A stretch of DNA of 5,849 bases, from positions 1-5,849 of the forward strand of contig JAAXJP010000454.1 of assembly GCA_012269805.1 (NCBI GenBank), given 5' to 3'. Under the pieces are notes generated by a model. That model was not told where the DNA came from. It did not search any database and saw nothing but the letters and a program-made list of their open reading frames with translations. Shown in pieces: positions 1 to 5,788 of the stretch (positions within the stretch are counted from its first letter, which is position 1; every line of letters starts with the position of its first letter). The stretch is from Rubrivirga sp. (GTDB lineage Bacteria; Bacteroidota; Rhodothermia; Rhodothermales; Rubricoccaceae). Made by a program: the position numbers and the translations under genes.

Positions 1-221
1 CTCGCGCCCCCCGCCCCCACCCCGCGCGGGGGGGCGGCGCGCGGGCGGGCGGGGACTGCGCCTGCGCCCCGGCGGCCTTCGCGCGCGGGGCCGCGCCCGA
101 GCCCCGCCGCGAGGCCGCCCAGAAGGCGCAGGCCGAGGCGCCCGTCCAACTCGCGCCCGCCGCCGACGCCGACGCGCCCTCCGAGGAGGCGCCCGCCGAA
201 GAGGCCGAGGACGAGGCGTAG
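1..221 (+). CDS. 3' end of an unidentified gene with an acidic Ala/Glu-rich tail (partial)
   Basis: A reading frame with codons starting at position 3 stays open from the window edge to TAG at 219-221. Its last 35 or so residues are rich in Ala, Glu, Asp and Pro and end in AEEAEDEA. Nearly every codon ends in G or C, as in the other genes here, and a stem-loop begins 7 bases after the stop; both support a real gene end. No domain is visible. Trigger factor (tig) often precedes clpP and can end in a charged tail, so it is a candidate by gene order only. The first 54 bases are almost pure G+C with long C and G runs, so the frame there is less certain. The gene start lies outside the window. Confidence 0.5.
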   Translation, partial: RAPRPHPARGGGARAGGDCACAPAAFARGAAPEPRREAAQKAQAEAPVQLAPAADADAPSEEAPAEEAEDEA

Positions 222-227
222 CCCCGC

Positions 228-261
228 CCGCCTCGGGTTCCTCACGGAGACGCCGAGGCGG
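228..261 (+). terminator. Stem-loop after the upstream partial gene
   Basis: Bases 228-236 (CCGCCTCGG) pair perfectly with 253-261 (CCGAGGCGG). The 16-base loop can itself form a 4-bp inner stem (238-241 with 246-249, one G-U pair). It starts 7 bases past the TAG at 219-221, the expected place for an intrinsic terminator. No T-run follows, so this would be a GC-rich terminator without a U-tract, or a 3'-end-stabilising structure. Its arms recur after nhaA at 5789-5816. Confidence 0.5.
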
Positions 262-269
262 ACCGCCCC

Positions 270-292
270 GCTGGCGGACGGACACCGCCAGC
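270..292 (+). terminator. Second tandem stem-loop upstream of clpP
   Basis: GCTGGCGG at 270-277 pairs perfectly over 8 bp with CCGCCAGC at 285-292, leaving a 7-base loop. It lies 8 bases after the first stem-loop and 1 base before the third. No T-run follows. It could be a back-up terminator or part of a structured RNA with its neighbours. Confidence 0.4.
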
Positions 293-293
293 C

Positions 294-330
294 GACGGCG
301 CCCTCGCCCCGAGTGGGAGGGGGCGCCGTC
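294..330 (+). terminator. Third tandem stem-loop, 12-bp stem, upstream of clpP
   Basis: GACGGCGCCCTC at 294-305 pairs with GGGGGCGCCGTC at 319-330 (12 bp, one T-G wobble) around a 13-base loop. Like the other two hairpins it has no T-run. Its right arm starts at 319 and takes up the last two G of a GGAGG at 316-320, the only Shine-Dalgarno-like match for a GTG codon at 332. This argues against GTG 332 as the clpP start if the hairpin forms. Confidence 0.45.
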
Positions 331-415
331 CGTGTTCCTCAGCGGCATGGCGACGGCCAGGGCGGAACCGCGTCCGCGCCGCCGGGTGCCAGCCCAAACC
401 CCTCCCGACACGAGC

Positions 416-430
416 GGCGCCCGGAGCGCC
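416..430 (+). promoter_or_regulatory. Possible clpP ribosome-binding site in a small hairpin loop
   Basis: GGAG at 423-426 lies 10 bases before the ATG at 437, a rather long but usable spacing. Three of its four bases are in the loop of a short hairpin, GGCGC 416-420 with GCGCC 426-430. The match is modest, and in this group of bacteria Shine-Dalgarno pairing is often dispensable. It gives mild support to ATG 437 over the upstream in-frame GTG 332 and ATG 347. Confidence 0.3.
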
Positions 431-436
431 ACGCGC

Positions 437-1171
437 ATGAGCCAGATCCACGACTTCGTCTCGTTCTCCAAAAACCTCACGTCGCTGCCAGGCGACATCT
501 ACTCCGGCCCGCAGCAGGCGGCCCCGATCAACGCGCTCGTCCCGATGGTCGTCGAGCAGACGACGCGCGGGGAGCGGTCCTTCGACATCTTCAGCCGCCT
601 GCTCAAAGACCGGATCGTCCTGTTCGGGACGCCCGTCAACGACCAGACGGCCAACCTCGCCGTCGCGCAGCTCCTCTTCCTCGCGGCCGACGACCCCGAC
701 AAGGACATCAACCTGTACATCAACTCGCCCGGCGGCGCCGTCTACTCCGGCATGGCCGTCTACGACACGATGCAGTTCGTCAAGCCCGACGTGGCGACGA
801 TCTGCGTCGGCTTGGCGGCGTCGATGGGGTCGGTGTTCCTGCTCGGCGGGGCCAAGGGCAAGCGGGCCGCGCTCCCCAACAGCCGGATCATGATCCACCA
901 GCCGTCGTCCGGCGCGCAGGGGCAGGCCTCGGACATCCAGATCCAGGCCGAGGAGATCCTCTACATCAAGAAGCGGATGAACGAGGTGATCTCGCACCAC
1001 ACCGGCCAGCCGGTGGACAAGGTGGAGCGGGACACCGACCGCGACAACTTCATGAGCCCGACGCAGGCCAAGGAGTACGGCATCATCGACGCGGTGCTCG
1101 GTGCGGGCTCCGGCGAGCCCGGCGAGAACATCGAGAAGATGGAGGACGCCGGCGGCGAGGGCGCCGAGTAG
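437..1171 (+). CDS. clpP: ATP-dependent Clp protease proteolytic subunit ClpP
   Basis: ClpP (peptidase family S14) forms a cytosolic double-heptamer barrel that degrades proteins unfolded by ClpX- or ClpA/C-type ATPases. From ATG 437 the product has 244 residues. The catalytic triad is intact: Ser129 in GLAASMGS, His154 in MIHQP and Asp203 in DRDNF. The 25 and 49 residue spacings equal those of E. coli Ser97/His122/Asp171. Other family marks are LVPMVVEQT at 34-42, YINSPGG at 94-100 and DTMQF at 110-114. By comparison with E. coli, processing before ALVPM would remove about 32 residues, longer than the 14-residue E. coli propeptide. An acidic tail of roughly 20 residues follows the conserved fold. 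The frame also opens at GTG 332 and ATG 347, which would add 35 or 30 unconserved-looking residues; I prefer ATG 437. clpX does not follow; a stem-loop and a receptor gene do. Identity is near certain; the exact start is not. Confidence 0.97.
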   Translation: MSQIHDFVSFSKNLTSLPGDIYSGPQQAAPINALVPMVVEQTTRGERSFDIFSRLLKDRIVLFGTPVNDQTANLAVAQLLFLAADDPDKDINLYINSPGGAVYSGMAVYDTMQFVKPDVATICVGLAASMGSVFLLGGAKGKRAALPNSRIMIHQPSSGAQGQASDIQIQAEEILYIKKRMNEVISHHTGQPVDKVERDTDRDNFMSPTQAKEYGIIDAVLGAGSGEPGENIEKMEDAGGEGAE

Positions 1172-1197
1172 CGCCCGCGATCCGTCTCCCCGACCCG

Positions 1198-1225
1198 GCG
1201 GGCTCGTCCACGAGGACGGGCCCGC
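1198..1225 (+). terminator. clpP terminator-type stem-loop
   Basis: GCGGGCTCGTCC at 1198-1209 pairs with GGACGGGCCCGC at 1214-1225: 12 bp with one T-G wobble and a tight ACGA loop, 26 bases after the clpP stop. Only two T follow. A second, weaker hairpin (CCGGGC 1232-1237 with GCCCGG 1248-1253) comes next. An alternative 6-bp pairing, 1219-1224 with 1228-1233, competes with the main stem. The position and stability fit an intrinsic terminator separating clpP from the receptor gene. Confidence 0.6.
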
Positions 1226-1299
1226 TTCGGGCCGGGCCGGAGGCCACGCCCGGTGGGCTCGGGGTTCTATGAAGAGCCTCTGGAGCTAGCGAGCGTCCG

Positions 1300-1328
1300 T
1301 GGACCGAGTCCAGACAAGACCGTAATCT
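1300..1328 (+). promoter_or_regulatory. Tentative promoter of the receptor gene
   Basis: TGGACC at 1300-1305 (4 of 6 to TTGACA) lies 17 bases before TAATCT at 1323-1328 (3 of 6 to TATAAT). TAATCTGG at 1323-1330 is also a loose match to the Bacteroidota -7 element TAnnTTTG. The stretch is visibly less GC-rich than its surroundings and lies between the clpP stem-loop and the ATG at 1354. The individual matches are weak, so this is a placement guess supported by context. Confidence 0.25.
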
Positions 1329-1348
1329 GGATCTCGTCCAAACAAGAC
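1308..1348 (+). repeat. 13-nt direct repeat with interleaved inverted repeat in the receptor leader
   Basis: GTCCAGACAAGAC at 1308-1320 recurs as GTCCAAACAAGAC at 1336-1348, with one mismatch and a 28-base period. Interleaved with it is a perfect inverted repeat, TCCAGA 1309-1314 and TCTGGA 1326-1331, with 11 bases between the arms. A further TCTGGA lies at 1279-1284. The second copy ends 5 bases before the start codon at 1354. The arrangement could be an operator for a metal- or nutrient-responsive regulator of the receptor, or a leader RNA fold. I recognise no known consensus. Confidence 0.5.
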
Positions 1349-1353
1349 GCCCC

Positions 1354-3849
1354 ATGCGCCTCGCTCCGCTCGCTCTCGTTCTGCTGGCCGTCGGGGCCAG
1401 CGCTCAACCCGCGGCCCTCGCCGGACGCGTCCTCGGAAGCGACGGCGCCCCGTTGCCCGGCGCCGCCGTCGTCGTGGAGGGGACGGCCCGGGGCGCGGCG
1501 GCCGGCGCCGATGGCCGGTTCGAGATCGCCGGCCTCGACGCGGGGCCGGCTGAGGTCGTGGCGCCGCTGCTCGGCTACGGGCCGGCCCGCCAGCGCGTGC
1601 CGCGTGTCGCGGGCGAGACCGCCGAGGTCGAGATGGTCCTCCTCGAGACGACGCTCGACGCGGGGGAGGTGGTCGTGACGGCGCGCGAGACGCTGACCGG
1701 TCGGGGCACGCTCGACGTGCCGGGCTCGGGCCATTACGTCGGGCCCCGGGTGATCGACCGGGTCGGCGGGGGCGACGTCCACCGCGTGCTCCGGGAGGTC
1801 CCCGGCGTGACGATCCAGGAGGAGGACGGCTACGGCCTCCGCCCGAACGTCGGGCTCCGCGGGAGCGGTGCCGAGCGGTCGAGTGCGATCACGCTCATGG
1901 AGGACGGCGTCCTGATCGCGCCGGCCCCGTATGCCGCCCCGGCCGCGTACTACTTCCCGTCGGTCGGGCGGATGGAGGGGGTCGAGGTGCGGACGGGCGC
2001 GGGCCAGATCAAGTACGGGCCGGCCACGACGGGCGGCGCCCTCAACCTCCTCGCCGCGCGGATCCCAGAGGGGGCGGAGGCCCGGGGCGAGGTCGTCCTC
2101 GGCCCGAACGACCAGCGGACGCTGCACGCCCGGGCCGGGGCGTCGACGCCGTCGGCGGGGTGGCTCGGCGGGCTCGGCGTCGGCGCCGTGGCGGAGGTCC
2201 GAAGCGACGACGTCGACGGGTTCAAGACCATCACGGGGCCGGGCGGGAGCGCGCTCCTCGGCCCCAGCGGCGATCCGTACGAGACCGGGTTCGACAAGCT
2301 CGACGTGTTCGGCCGCGTCCGCCTCGCCACGCGTCCCGAGGCGGCCGTCTTCCAGAGCCTCACCCTGACCGCCAGCCGGACCGACGAGGTCTCCGACGAG
2401 ACCTACCTCGGGCTGGCGGCCGCCGACTTCGAGGCCACGCCGTACGCCCGCTACGCCGGCAGCCGCTACGACCGGATGGACGCCGACCACGAGGCGCTCC
2501 GGGCCCGCCACGTCGCCGTCGTCTCCGACCGGATCGACCTGACGACCACCCTCTACCGGAATGCCTTCGCGCGGAACTGGTACAAGCTCGACAAGGCGTC
2601 GGCCGGAGGGGGGAGCGTCGGGATCGCGTCGATCCTGGACGACCCGGAGACGTACACCGCCGAGCTGGCCGCCGTCCGCGGCGAGGGCGCGGGGAGCCTC
2701 TACGTCAAGGCGAACAACCGGGCGTACCTCAGCCAGGGCGTGCAGACCGTGGCGGGACTCCGCCTCGGAACGCCCGCGCGCGGGGCGCTCGTGGAGGCCG
2801 GCCTCCGGGTCCACGCCGACGAGATGGACCGCTTCCAGTGGGTCGACGAGTACGCCGCGGCGGCGGGGCAGACGGTGCTCATCGCCGAGGGCACGCCCGG
2901 GACCGACTCGAACCGGATCGAGTCGGCGGAGGCCGTGGCCGGGTTCGTCCAGGCCGACATCCAGTTCGGCGCGCTCGCCCTTACGCCCGGCGCCCGCTTC
3001 GAGTCGGTCCGCCTCCGGCGGGAGGACTTCGGGACGGCGGACCCCGAACGGACCGGCGCCGACCTCTCGGTCCGCGAGAACGCGGTGTCGGCGTTCGTCC
3101 CGGGGCTCGGCGCCGTGCTCGACGTCGGGCGTGGCGTGCGCCTGTTCGGCGGTCTCCACCGTGGGTTCGCGCCGCCGGACAGCCGGCCCGAGACGAACCC
3201 CGAGTCGAGCGTCAACGCGGAGGCCGGCGTCCGCTTCGGGGGGGAGGCGGTCGAGGTCCAAGCGGCCCTCTACCACACGGCCTACCAGAACCTCCTCGGG
3301 AGCGACCTCGCCGCGGCCGGTGGGGGGGGCACGACCGACCAGTTCAACGGCGGCCGGGTGGACGCGACCGGGGCCGAGGTCGGTGTCTCTGCCGACCTCG
3401 CCCGCCTCGGCGGCGCGGCGGACGTCGCCATGCCCGTTCGCGTGGCCTACACCTACACCAACGGGCGCTTCCAGAACGCGTTCGAGAGCGACTTCGACGC
3501 GTGGGGCACGGTGGCGGTCGGGGACGAACTCCCGTACCAAGCTCGTCACCGACTGTACGTCCGCGCTGGCGTCGAGCGCGGGGGGTGGGCGGTCGCGCTG
3601 CTCGCGAACGCCGTCTCTGACATGCGGGCCGTTGCCGGCCAGGGCGCGATCCCCGAGAGCGAGCGGATCCCGGCCCACGCCGTGCTCGACGTGGTCGCCG
3701 AGGCGCCGCTTCCGGGCGGGCTCGCCCTCACCGGACGCGTCGTCAACCTCACGGACGAGACGTACGTCGTGGCGCGTCGCCCGGCGGGCCTGCGCCCGGG
3801 CCTCCCGCGGACGGCGACGATCGGTCTCCGCGCTCGCATCGGGCGGTAG
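1354..3849 (+). CDS. FecA-like TonB-dependent outer-membrane receptor
   Basis: The 831-residue product is a TonB-dependent receptor: a 22-strand outer-membrane barrel closed by a plug, importing a scarce ligand with energy from TonB-ExbBD. A signal peptide covers about residues 1-17 (cleavage ASA|QP). A carboxypeptidase-regulatory-like beta domain spans about 21-98, and a TonB-box-like EVVVTA lies at 105-110. The plug, about 115-240, has the strong signatures DGYGLRPNVGLRG (158-170), TLMEDGVLIAPAPYAAP (180-196) and YGPATTGGALN (221-231). The barrel closes with NLTDETYVVARRPAGLRPG at 798-816. These plug and closing motifs match the FecA (ferric citrate) branch as I know it, so iron-citrate-type uptake is likely, but the ligand is an inference. 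The N-terminal signalling domain of E. coli FecA is absent and no fecI/fecR-like gene is in the window, so sigma/anti-sigma control is not indicated. The chain ends I-G-R, not in the usual aromatic residue. A run of eight G lies at 3322-3329. The gene appears monocistronic. Confidence 0.95.
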   Translation: MRLAPLALVLLAVGASAQPAALAGRVLGSDGAPLPGAAVVVEGTARGAAAGADGRFEIAGLDAGPAEVVAPLLGYGPARQRVPRVAGETAEVEMVLLETTLDAGEVVVTARETLTGRGTLDVPGSGHYVGPRVIDRVGGGDVHRVLREVPGVTIQEEDGYGLRPNVGLRGSGAERSSAITLMEDGVLIAPAPYAAPAAYYFPSVGRMEGVEVRTGAGQIKYGPATTGGALNLLAARIPEGAEARGEVVLGPNDQRTLHARAGASTPSAGWLGGLGVGAVAEVRSDDVDGFKTITGPGGSALLGPSGDPYETGFDKLDVFGRVRLATRPEAAVFQSLTLTASRTDEVSDETYLGLAAADFEATPYARYAGSRYDRMDADHEALRARHVAVVSDRIDLTTTLYRNAFARNWYKLDKASAGGGSVGIASILDDPETYTAELAAVRGEGAGSLYVKANNRAYLSQGVQTVAGLRLGTPARGALVEAGLRVHADEMDRFQWVDEYAAAAGQTVLIAEGTPGTDSNRIESAEAVAGFVQADIQFGALALTPGARFESVRLRREDFGTADPERTGADLSVRENAVSAFVPGLGAVLDVGRGVRLFGGLHRGFAPPDSRPETNPESSVNAEAGVRFGGEAVEVQAALYHTAYQNLLGSDLAAAGGGGTTDQFNGGRVDATGAEVGVSADLARLGGAADVAMPVRVAYTYTNGRFQNAFESDFDAWGTVAVGDELPYQARHRLYVRAGVERGGWAVALLANAVSDMRAVAGQGAIPESERIPAHAVLDVVAEAPLPGGLALTGRVVNLTDETYVVARRPAGLRPGLPRTATIGLRARIGR

Positions 3850-3857
3850 CGGACCGA

Positions 3858-3899
3858 GCGGGAGGTTCGGCGAAACGCCGGTAGGGCCGGCAACCCCGC
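3858..3899 (+). other. Foldable RNA element between the receptor gene and the small ORF
   Basis: GCGGG 3858-3862 can pair with CCCGC 3895-3899, enclosing a hairpin CGGCG-AAA-CGCCG (3868-3880). An alternative stem, GCCGG 3877-3881 with CCGGC 3887-3891, competes with that hairpin. The enclosed strand includes GGCAACC at 3889-3895. The element begins 8 bases after the receptor stop and ends 24 bases before the ATG at 3924. It could be the receptor's 3' structure or a leader of the small ORF. The stems are short, and such folds arise easily in GC-rich DNA. Confidence 0.25.
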
Positions 3900-3923
3900 G
3901 GCGCGCCCCCCGTTGCACGGGTC

Positions 3924-4199
3924 ATGCCGCCCTTGGCCTCCCTGCTCGCCCTCGTGCTCCTCGCTCTCAGCGGTGGAGTCGACGCGGCGTGGGCGGAGGC
4001 CGAGCGCACAGGCGCCCCGGTCGAGGTTCCGGCCGCGCCCGAGCCGCCGCCGGAGGCGGAGGACGGGGAGACGGAAAAGGACGCGGTGCCCGTCGAGCGG
4101 ACCGCCCCCGACGAGGGCGTCGCCACGCGGCGGAGTGCCGGCCACGACGAGGAGGCCTCGGCGGCCGAGCCCCCTCGGACTCCGCCTCCGAGGCGCTAG
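3924..4199 (+). CDS. Small putative exported acidic, proline-rich protein
   Basis: This 91-codon ORF encodes no family I recognise. Residues 4-18 form a hydrophobic core (LASLLALVLLALSGG), followed by possible signal-peptidase sites after Ala21 (VDA) or Ala24 (AWA). The rest, about 67 residues, is rich in Pro, Glu, Ala and Asp, with PEPPPEAEDGE in the middle and TPPPRR at the end. It looks disordered and has no cysteine. Roughly nine in ten codons end in G or C, slightly fewer than in the neighbouring genes. The ATG is 74 bases after the receptor stop, with no clear Shine-Dalgarno. Two GC-rich hairpins follow the stop. Export to the periplasm or cell surface is inferred from the N-terminus alone. 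It could instead be a chance ORF in GC-rich intergenic DNA. Confidence 0.5.
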   Translation: MPPLASLLALVLLALSGGVDAAWAEAERTGAPVEVPAAPEPPPEAEDGETEKDAVPVERTAPDEGVATRRSAGHDEEASAAEPPRTPPPRR

Positions 4200-4214
4200 C
4201 CGAGCCCGCGCCGT

Positions 4215-4261
4215 CCCGGCCCACACCGCCGGGCCGCCCGCCGGCGCCCCGCAGGGGGCGC
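4215..4261 (+). terminator. Pair of GC-only hairpins after the small ORF
   Basis: CCCGGC 4215-4220 pairs with GCCGGG 4228-4233 (7-base loop), and GCGCCCC 4244-4250 pairs with GGGGCGC 4255-4261 (GCAG loop). They begin 15 bases after the TAG at 4197-4199. There is no T-run. Together they are a plausible transcription end for the receptor/small-ORF region, which would make nhaA a separate unit. The rest of the 162-base gap holds only the weak promoter candidate at 4297-4302. Confidence 0.4.
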
Positions 4262-4296
4262 GTCGGCCGCGCGAGGCACGCCGCCGCCCGGACGCC

Positions 4297-4302
4297 TATT
4301 CT
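4297..4302 (+). promoter_or_regulatory. Weak -10-like element upstream of nhaA
   Basis: TATTCT at 4297-4302 matches TATAAT at 4 of 6 positions and is one of the few A/T-rich hexamers in this gap. It begins 65 bases before the ATG at 4362. No matching -35 is seen at the usual spacing. TATTCTGA resembles TAATCTGG before the receptor gene (both TA-N-TCTG), which hints at a shared -10 preference but rests on only two sites. Confidence 0.2.
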
Positions 4303-4361
4303 GACGGCGCACCGGTCCTCCGCTCGTTCCGGGGCTCGTCCGTCCCGCTTTTCCGACCCTC

Positions 4362-5732
4362 ATGCAGACAATCATCCAGCCCTTCCAGTCCTTTTTCAAG
4401 ACCGAGGCCGCGGGCGGCGTGCTCCTCATGGCCGCCGCGGTGGTGGCGTTGATCTGGGCCAACAGCCCCGCCGCCGGCGCCTACGCCGATCTCTGGGGCA
4501 CCTACGTCACCGTCGGCGCCGGCGCCTTCGAGATCTCGAAGCCGCTGCTCCTGTGGGTGAACGACGGCCTGATGGCCATCTTCTTCTTCGTCGTCGGGCT
4601 CGAGATCAAGCGCGAGGTGCTGGCCGGCGAGCTGGCGGAGCCTCGGAAGGCCGCGCTCGCGATCGCCGCCGCGCTCGGCGGGATGGCCGTCCCGGCCCTC
4701 CTCTACACGCTCGTCAACCTCGGCGACGCCCGCGTCGACGGGTGGGGCATCCCGATGGCCACCGACATCGCGTTCGCGCTCGGCGTGCTCGCCCTCCTCG
4801 GCAGCCGCGCGCCGCTCGCGCTCAAGGTGTTCCTGACGGCCGTCGCCATCGTCGACGACCTCGGCGCGGTCGTGGTCATCGCCCTGTTCTACACGGCCGA
4901 GCTCAACCTCGCGGCGCTCGGCGGGTCGCTCGCGCTCGTGGCCGTCCTCGCCGTCGTCAACCGGCTCGGCATCCAGCGGCCGTCGGTCTACGCGCTGATC
5001 GGGCTGGCGGCGTGGGTGCTCATGCTGAAGTCGGGCGTCCACGCGACGATCGCGGGCGTGCTCGTGGCCCTCACGATCCCGGCCACGCGGAAGATCAATG
5101 AGGTCCAGTTCGCCGAGCGCGCCGAGGGCCTGCTCGCGCGCTTCCGCGAGGGGATCGCCGGCTCGCCGACCGACCCGACGCCGGACCAGATGGCGGCGCT
5201 CCACACGCTCGAGGAGGCCGTCGAGCACGTCGAGACGCCGCTCCAGCGGCTCGAGCACGGGCTCCACGGGTTCGTGGCCTTTTTCGTCATGCCCGTGTTC
5301 GCGCTCGCCAACGCCGGCGTCGCGTTCGGGGCCGACGCCGCCGCGCTGGTGACCGACGCGGTCGCCCTCGGCGTGATGCTGGGCCTCGTCGTCGGCAAGC
5401 CGCTCGGCGTGATGCTCTTGGCGTTCCTCGCCGTCAAGACCGGGCTGGCCGCGCTGCCGTCCGGCGTCACGTGGCGCCAGGTGCTCGGCGTGAGCTTCCT
5501 GACCGGCATCGGGTTCACGATGTCGATCTTTATCGCCAACCTCGCCTTCGGCGCAGGCCCCCTCCTCGACAGCGCGAAGATGGGGATCCTGGGCGCGTCG
5601 GTCATCTCGGGCATCCTCGGCGCCATCGTCCTCATCGGCGCTTCGCGGAGGGGCACCCCGGCCCCCGTCGCGGCGGCCCCGGCAGAATCGGGCTCGGTCG
5701 AGGCGCCGCCGCGCTCCGAGGTCACAGCCTGA
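4362..5732 (+). CDS. nhaA: Na+/H+ antiporter NhaA
   Basis: NhaA is an inner-membrane antiporter that expels Na+ (or Li+) in exchange for H+, controlling cytoplasmic sodium and pH. The 456-residue product shows the family's 12-helix pattern and its key residues: Asp165-Asp166 in AIVDDLGA (E. coli Asp163-Asp164, the ion-binding pair), Asp135 in MATDIAFALGV (Asp133), Asp68 in WVNDGLMA (Asp65), His227 in GVHATIAGV (His225) and Lys346 in VVGKPLGV (Lys300). GLEIKREVL at 79-87 matches the pH-sensing entrance, and GIGFTMSIFI at 382-391 the crossed helix XI. E. coli NhaA has 388 residues. The extra length is about 44 residues between His227 and Lys346, mostly a charged cytoplasmic loop at about 242-300, plus a Pro/Ala-rich tail after 428. 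No Shine-Dalgarno is seen. The start is chosen because MQTIIQPFQSFFKTEAAGG aligns with the usual family N-terminus. No nhaR-like regulator is in the window. Confidence 0.97.
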   Translation: MQTIIQPFQSFFKTEAAGGVLLMAAAVVALIWANSPAAGAYADLWGTYVTVGAGAFEISKPLLLWVNDGLMAIFFFVVGLEIKREVLAGELAEPRKAALAIAAALGGMAVPALLYTLVNLGDARVDGWGIPMATDIAFALGVLALLGSRAPLALKVFLTAVAIVDDLGAVVVIALFYTAELNLAALGGSLALVAVLAVVNRLGIQRPSVYALIGLAAWVLMLKSGVHATIAGVLVALTIPATRKINEVQFAERAEGLLARFREGIAGSPTDPTPDQMAALHTLEEAVEHVETPLQRLEHGLHGFVAFFVMPVFALANAGVAFGADAAALVTDAVALGVMLGLVVGKPLGVMLLAFLAVKTGLAALPSGVTWRQVLGVSFLTGIGFTMSIFIANLAFGAGPLLDSAKMGILGASVISGILGAIVLIGASRRGTPAPVAAAPAESGSVEAPPRSEVTA

Positions 5733-5788
5733 CCCTCACCGCCTCCTGCCTCCCGGCCCTCCCGCGACGGCGGCGCCGGCCCGCAGCT

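Noticed and set aside
332..436. N-terminal extension of ClpP from GTG 332
   Set aside because: The extra residues do not look like ClpP, the GGAGG before GTG 332 is partly inside a 12-bp hairpin, and ATG 437 already leaves a long propeptide.
1172..1353. Cobalamin or other known riboswitch ahead of the receptor
   Set aside because: I could find no recognisable riboswitch core motif in this leader; the repeats there fit protein operators at least as well.
1354..3849. Receptor under FecI/FecR-type surface signalling
   Set aside because: The N-terminal domain is carboxypeptidase-regulatory-like, not the signalling domain, and no sigma or anti-sigma gene is in the window.
1267..3918. 883-codon open frame on the minus strand across the receptor gene
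   Set aside because: It mirrors the receptor gene; its product is Arg/Asp/Val-rich low-complexity sequence with no domain, the usual antisense shadow in GC-rich DNA.
2561..5101. 846-codon plus-strand open frame running from the receptor into nhaA
   Set aside because: It is out of frame with two clearly conserved genes and encodes Ser/Arg/Pro-rich low-complexity sequence.
4296..5267. 323-codon minus-strand open frame over nhaA
   Set aside because: It is an Arg/Glu/Asp-rich shadow of the NhaA frame with no recognisable motif.
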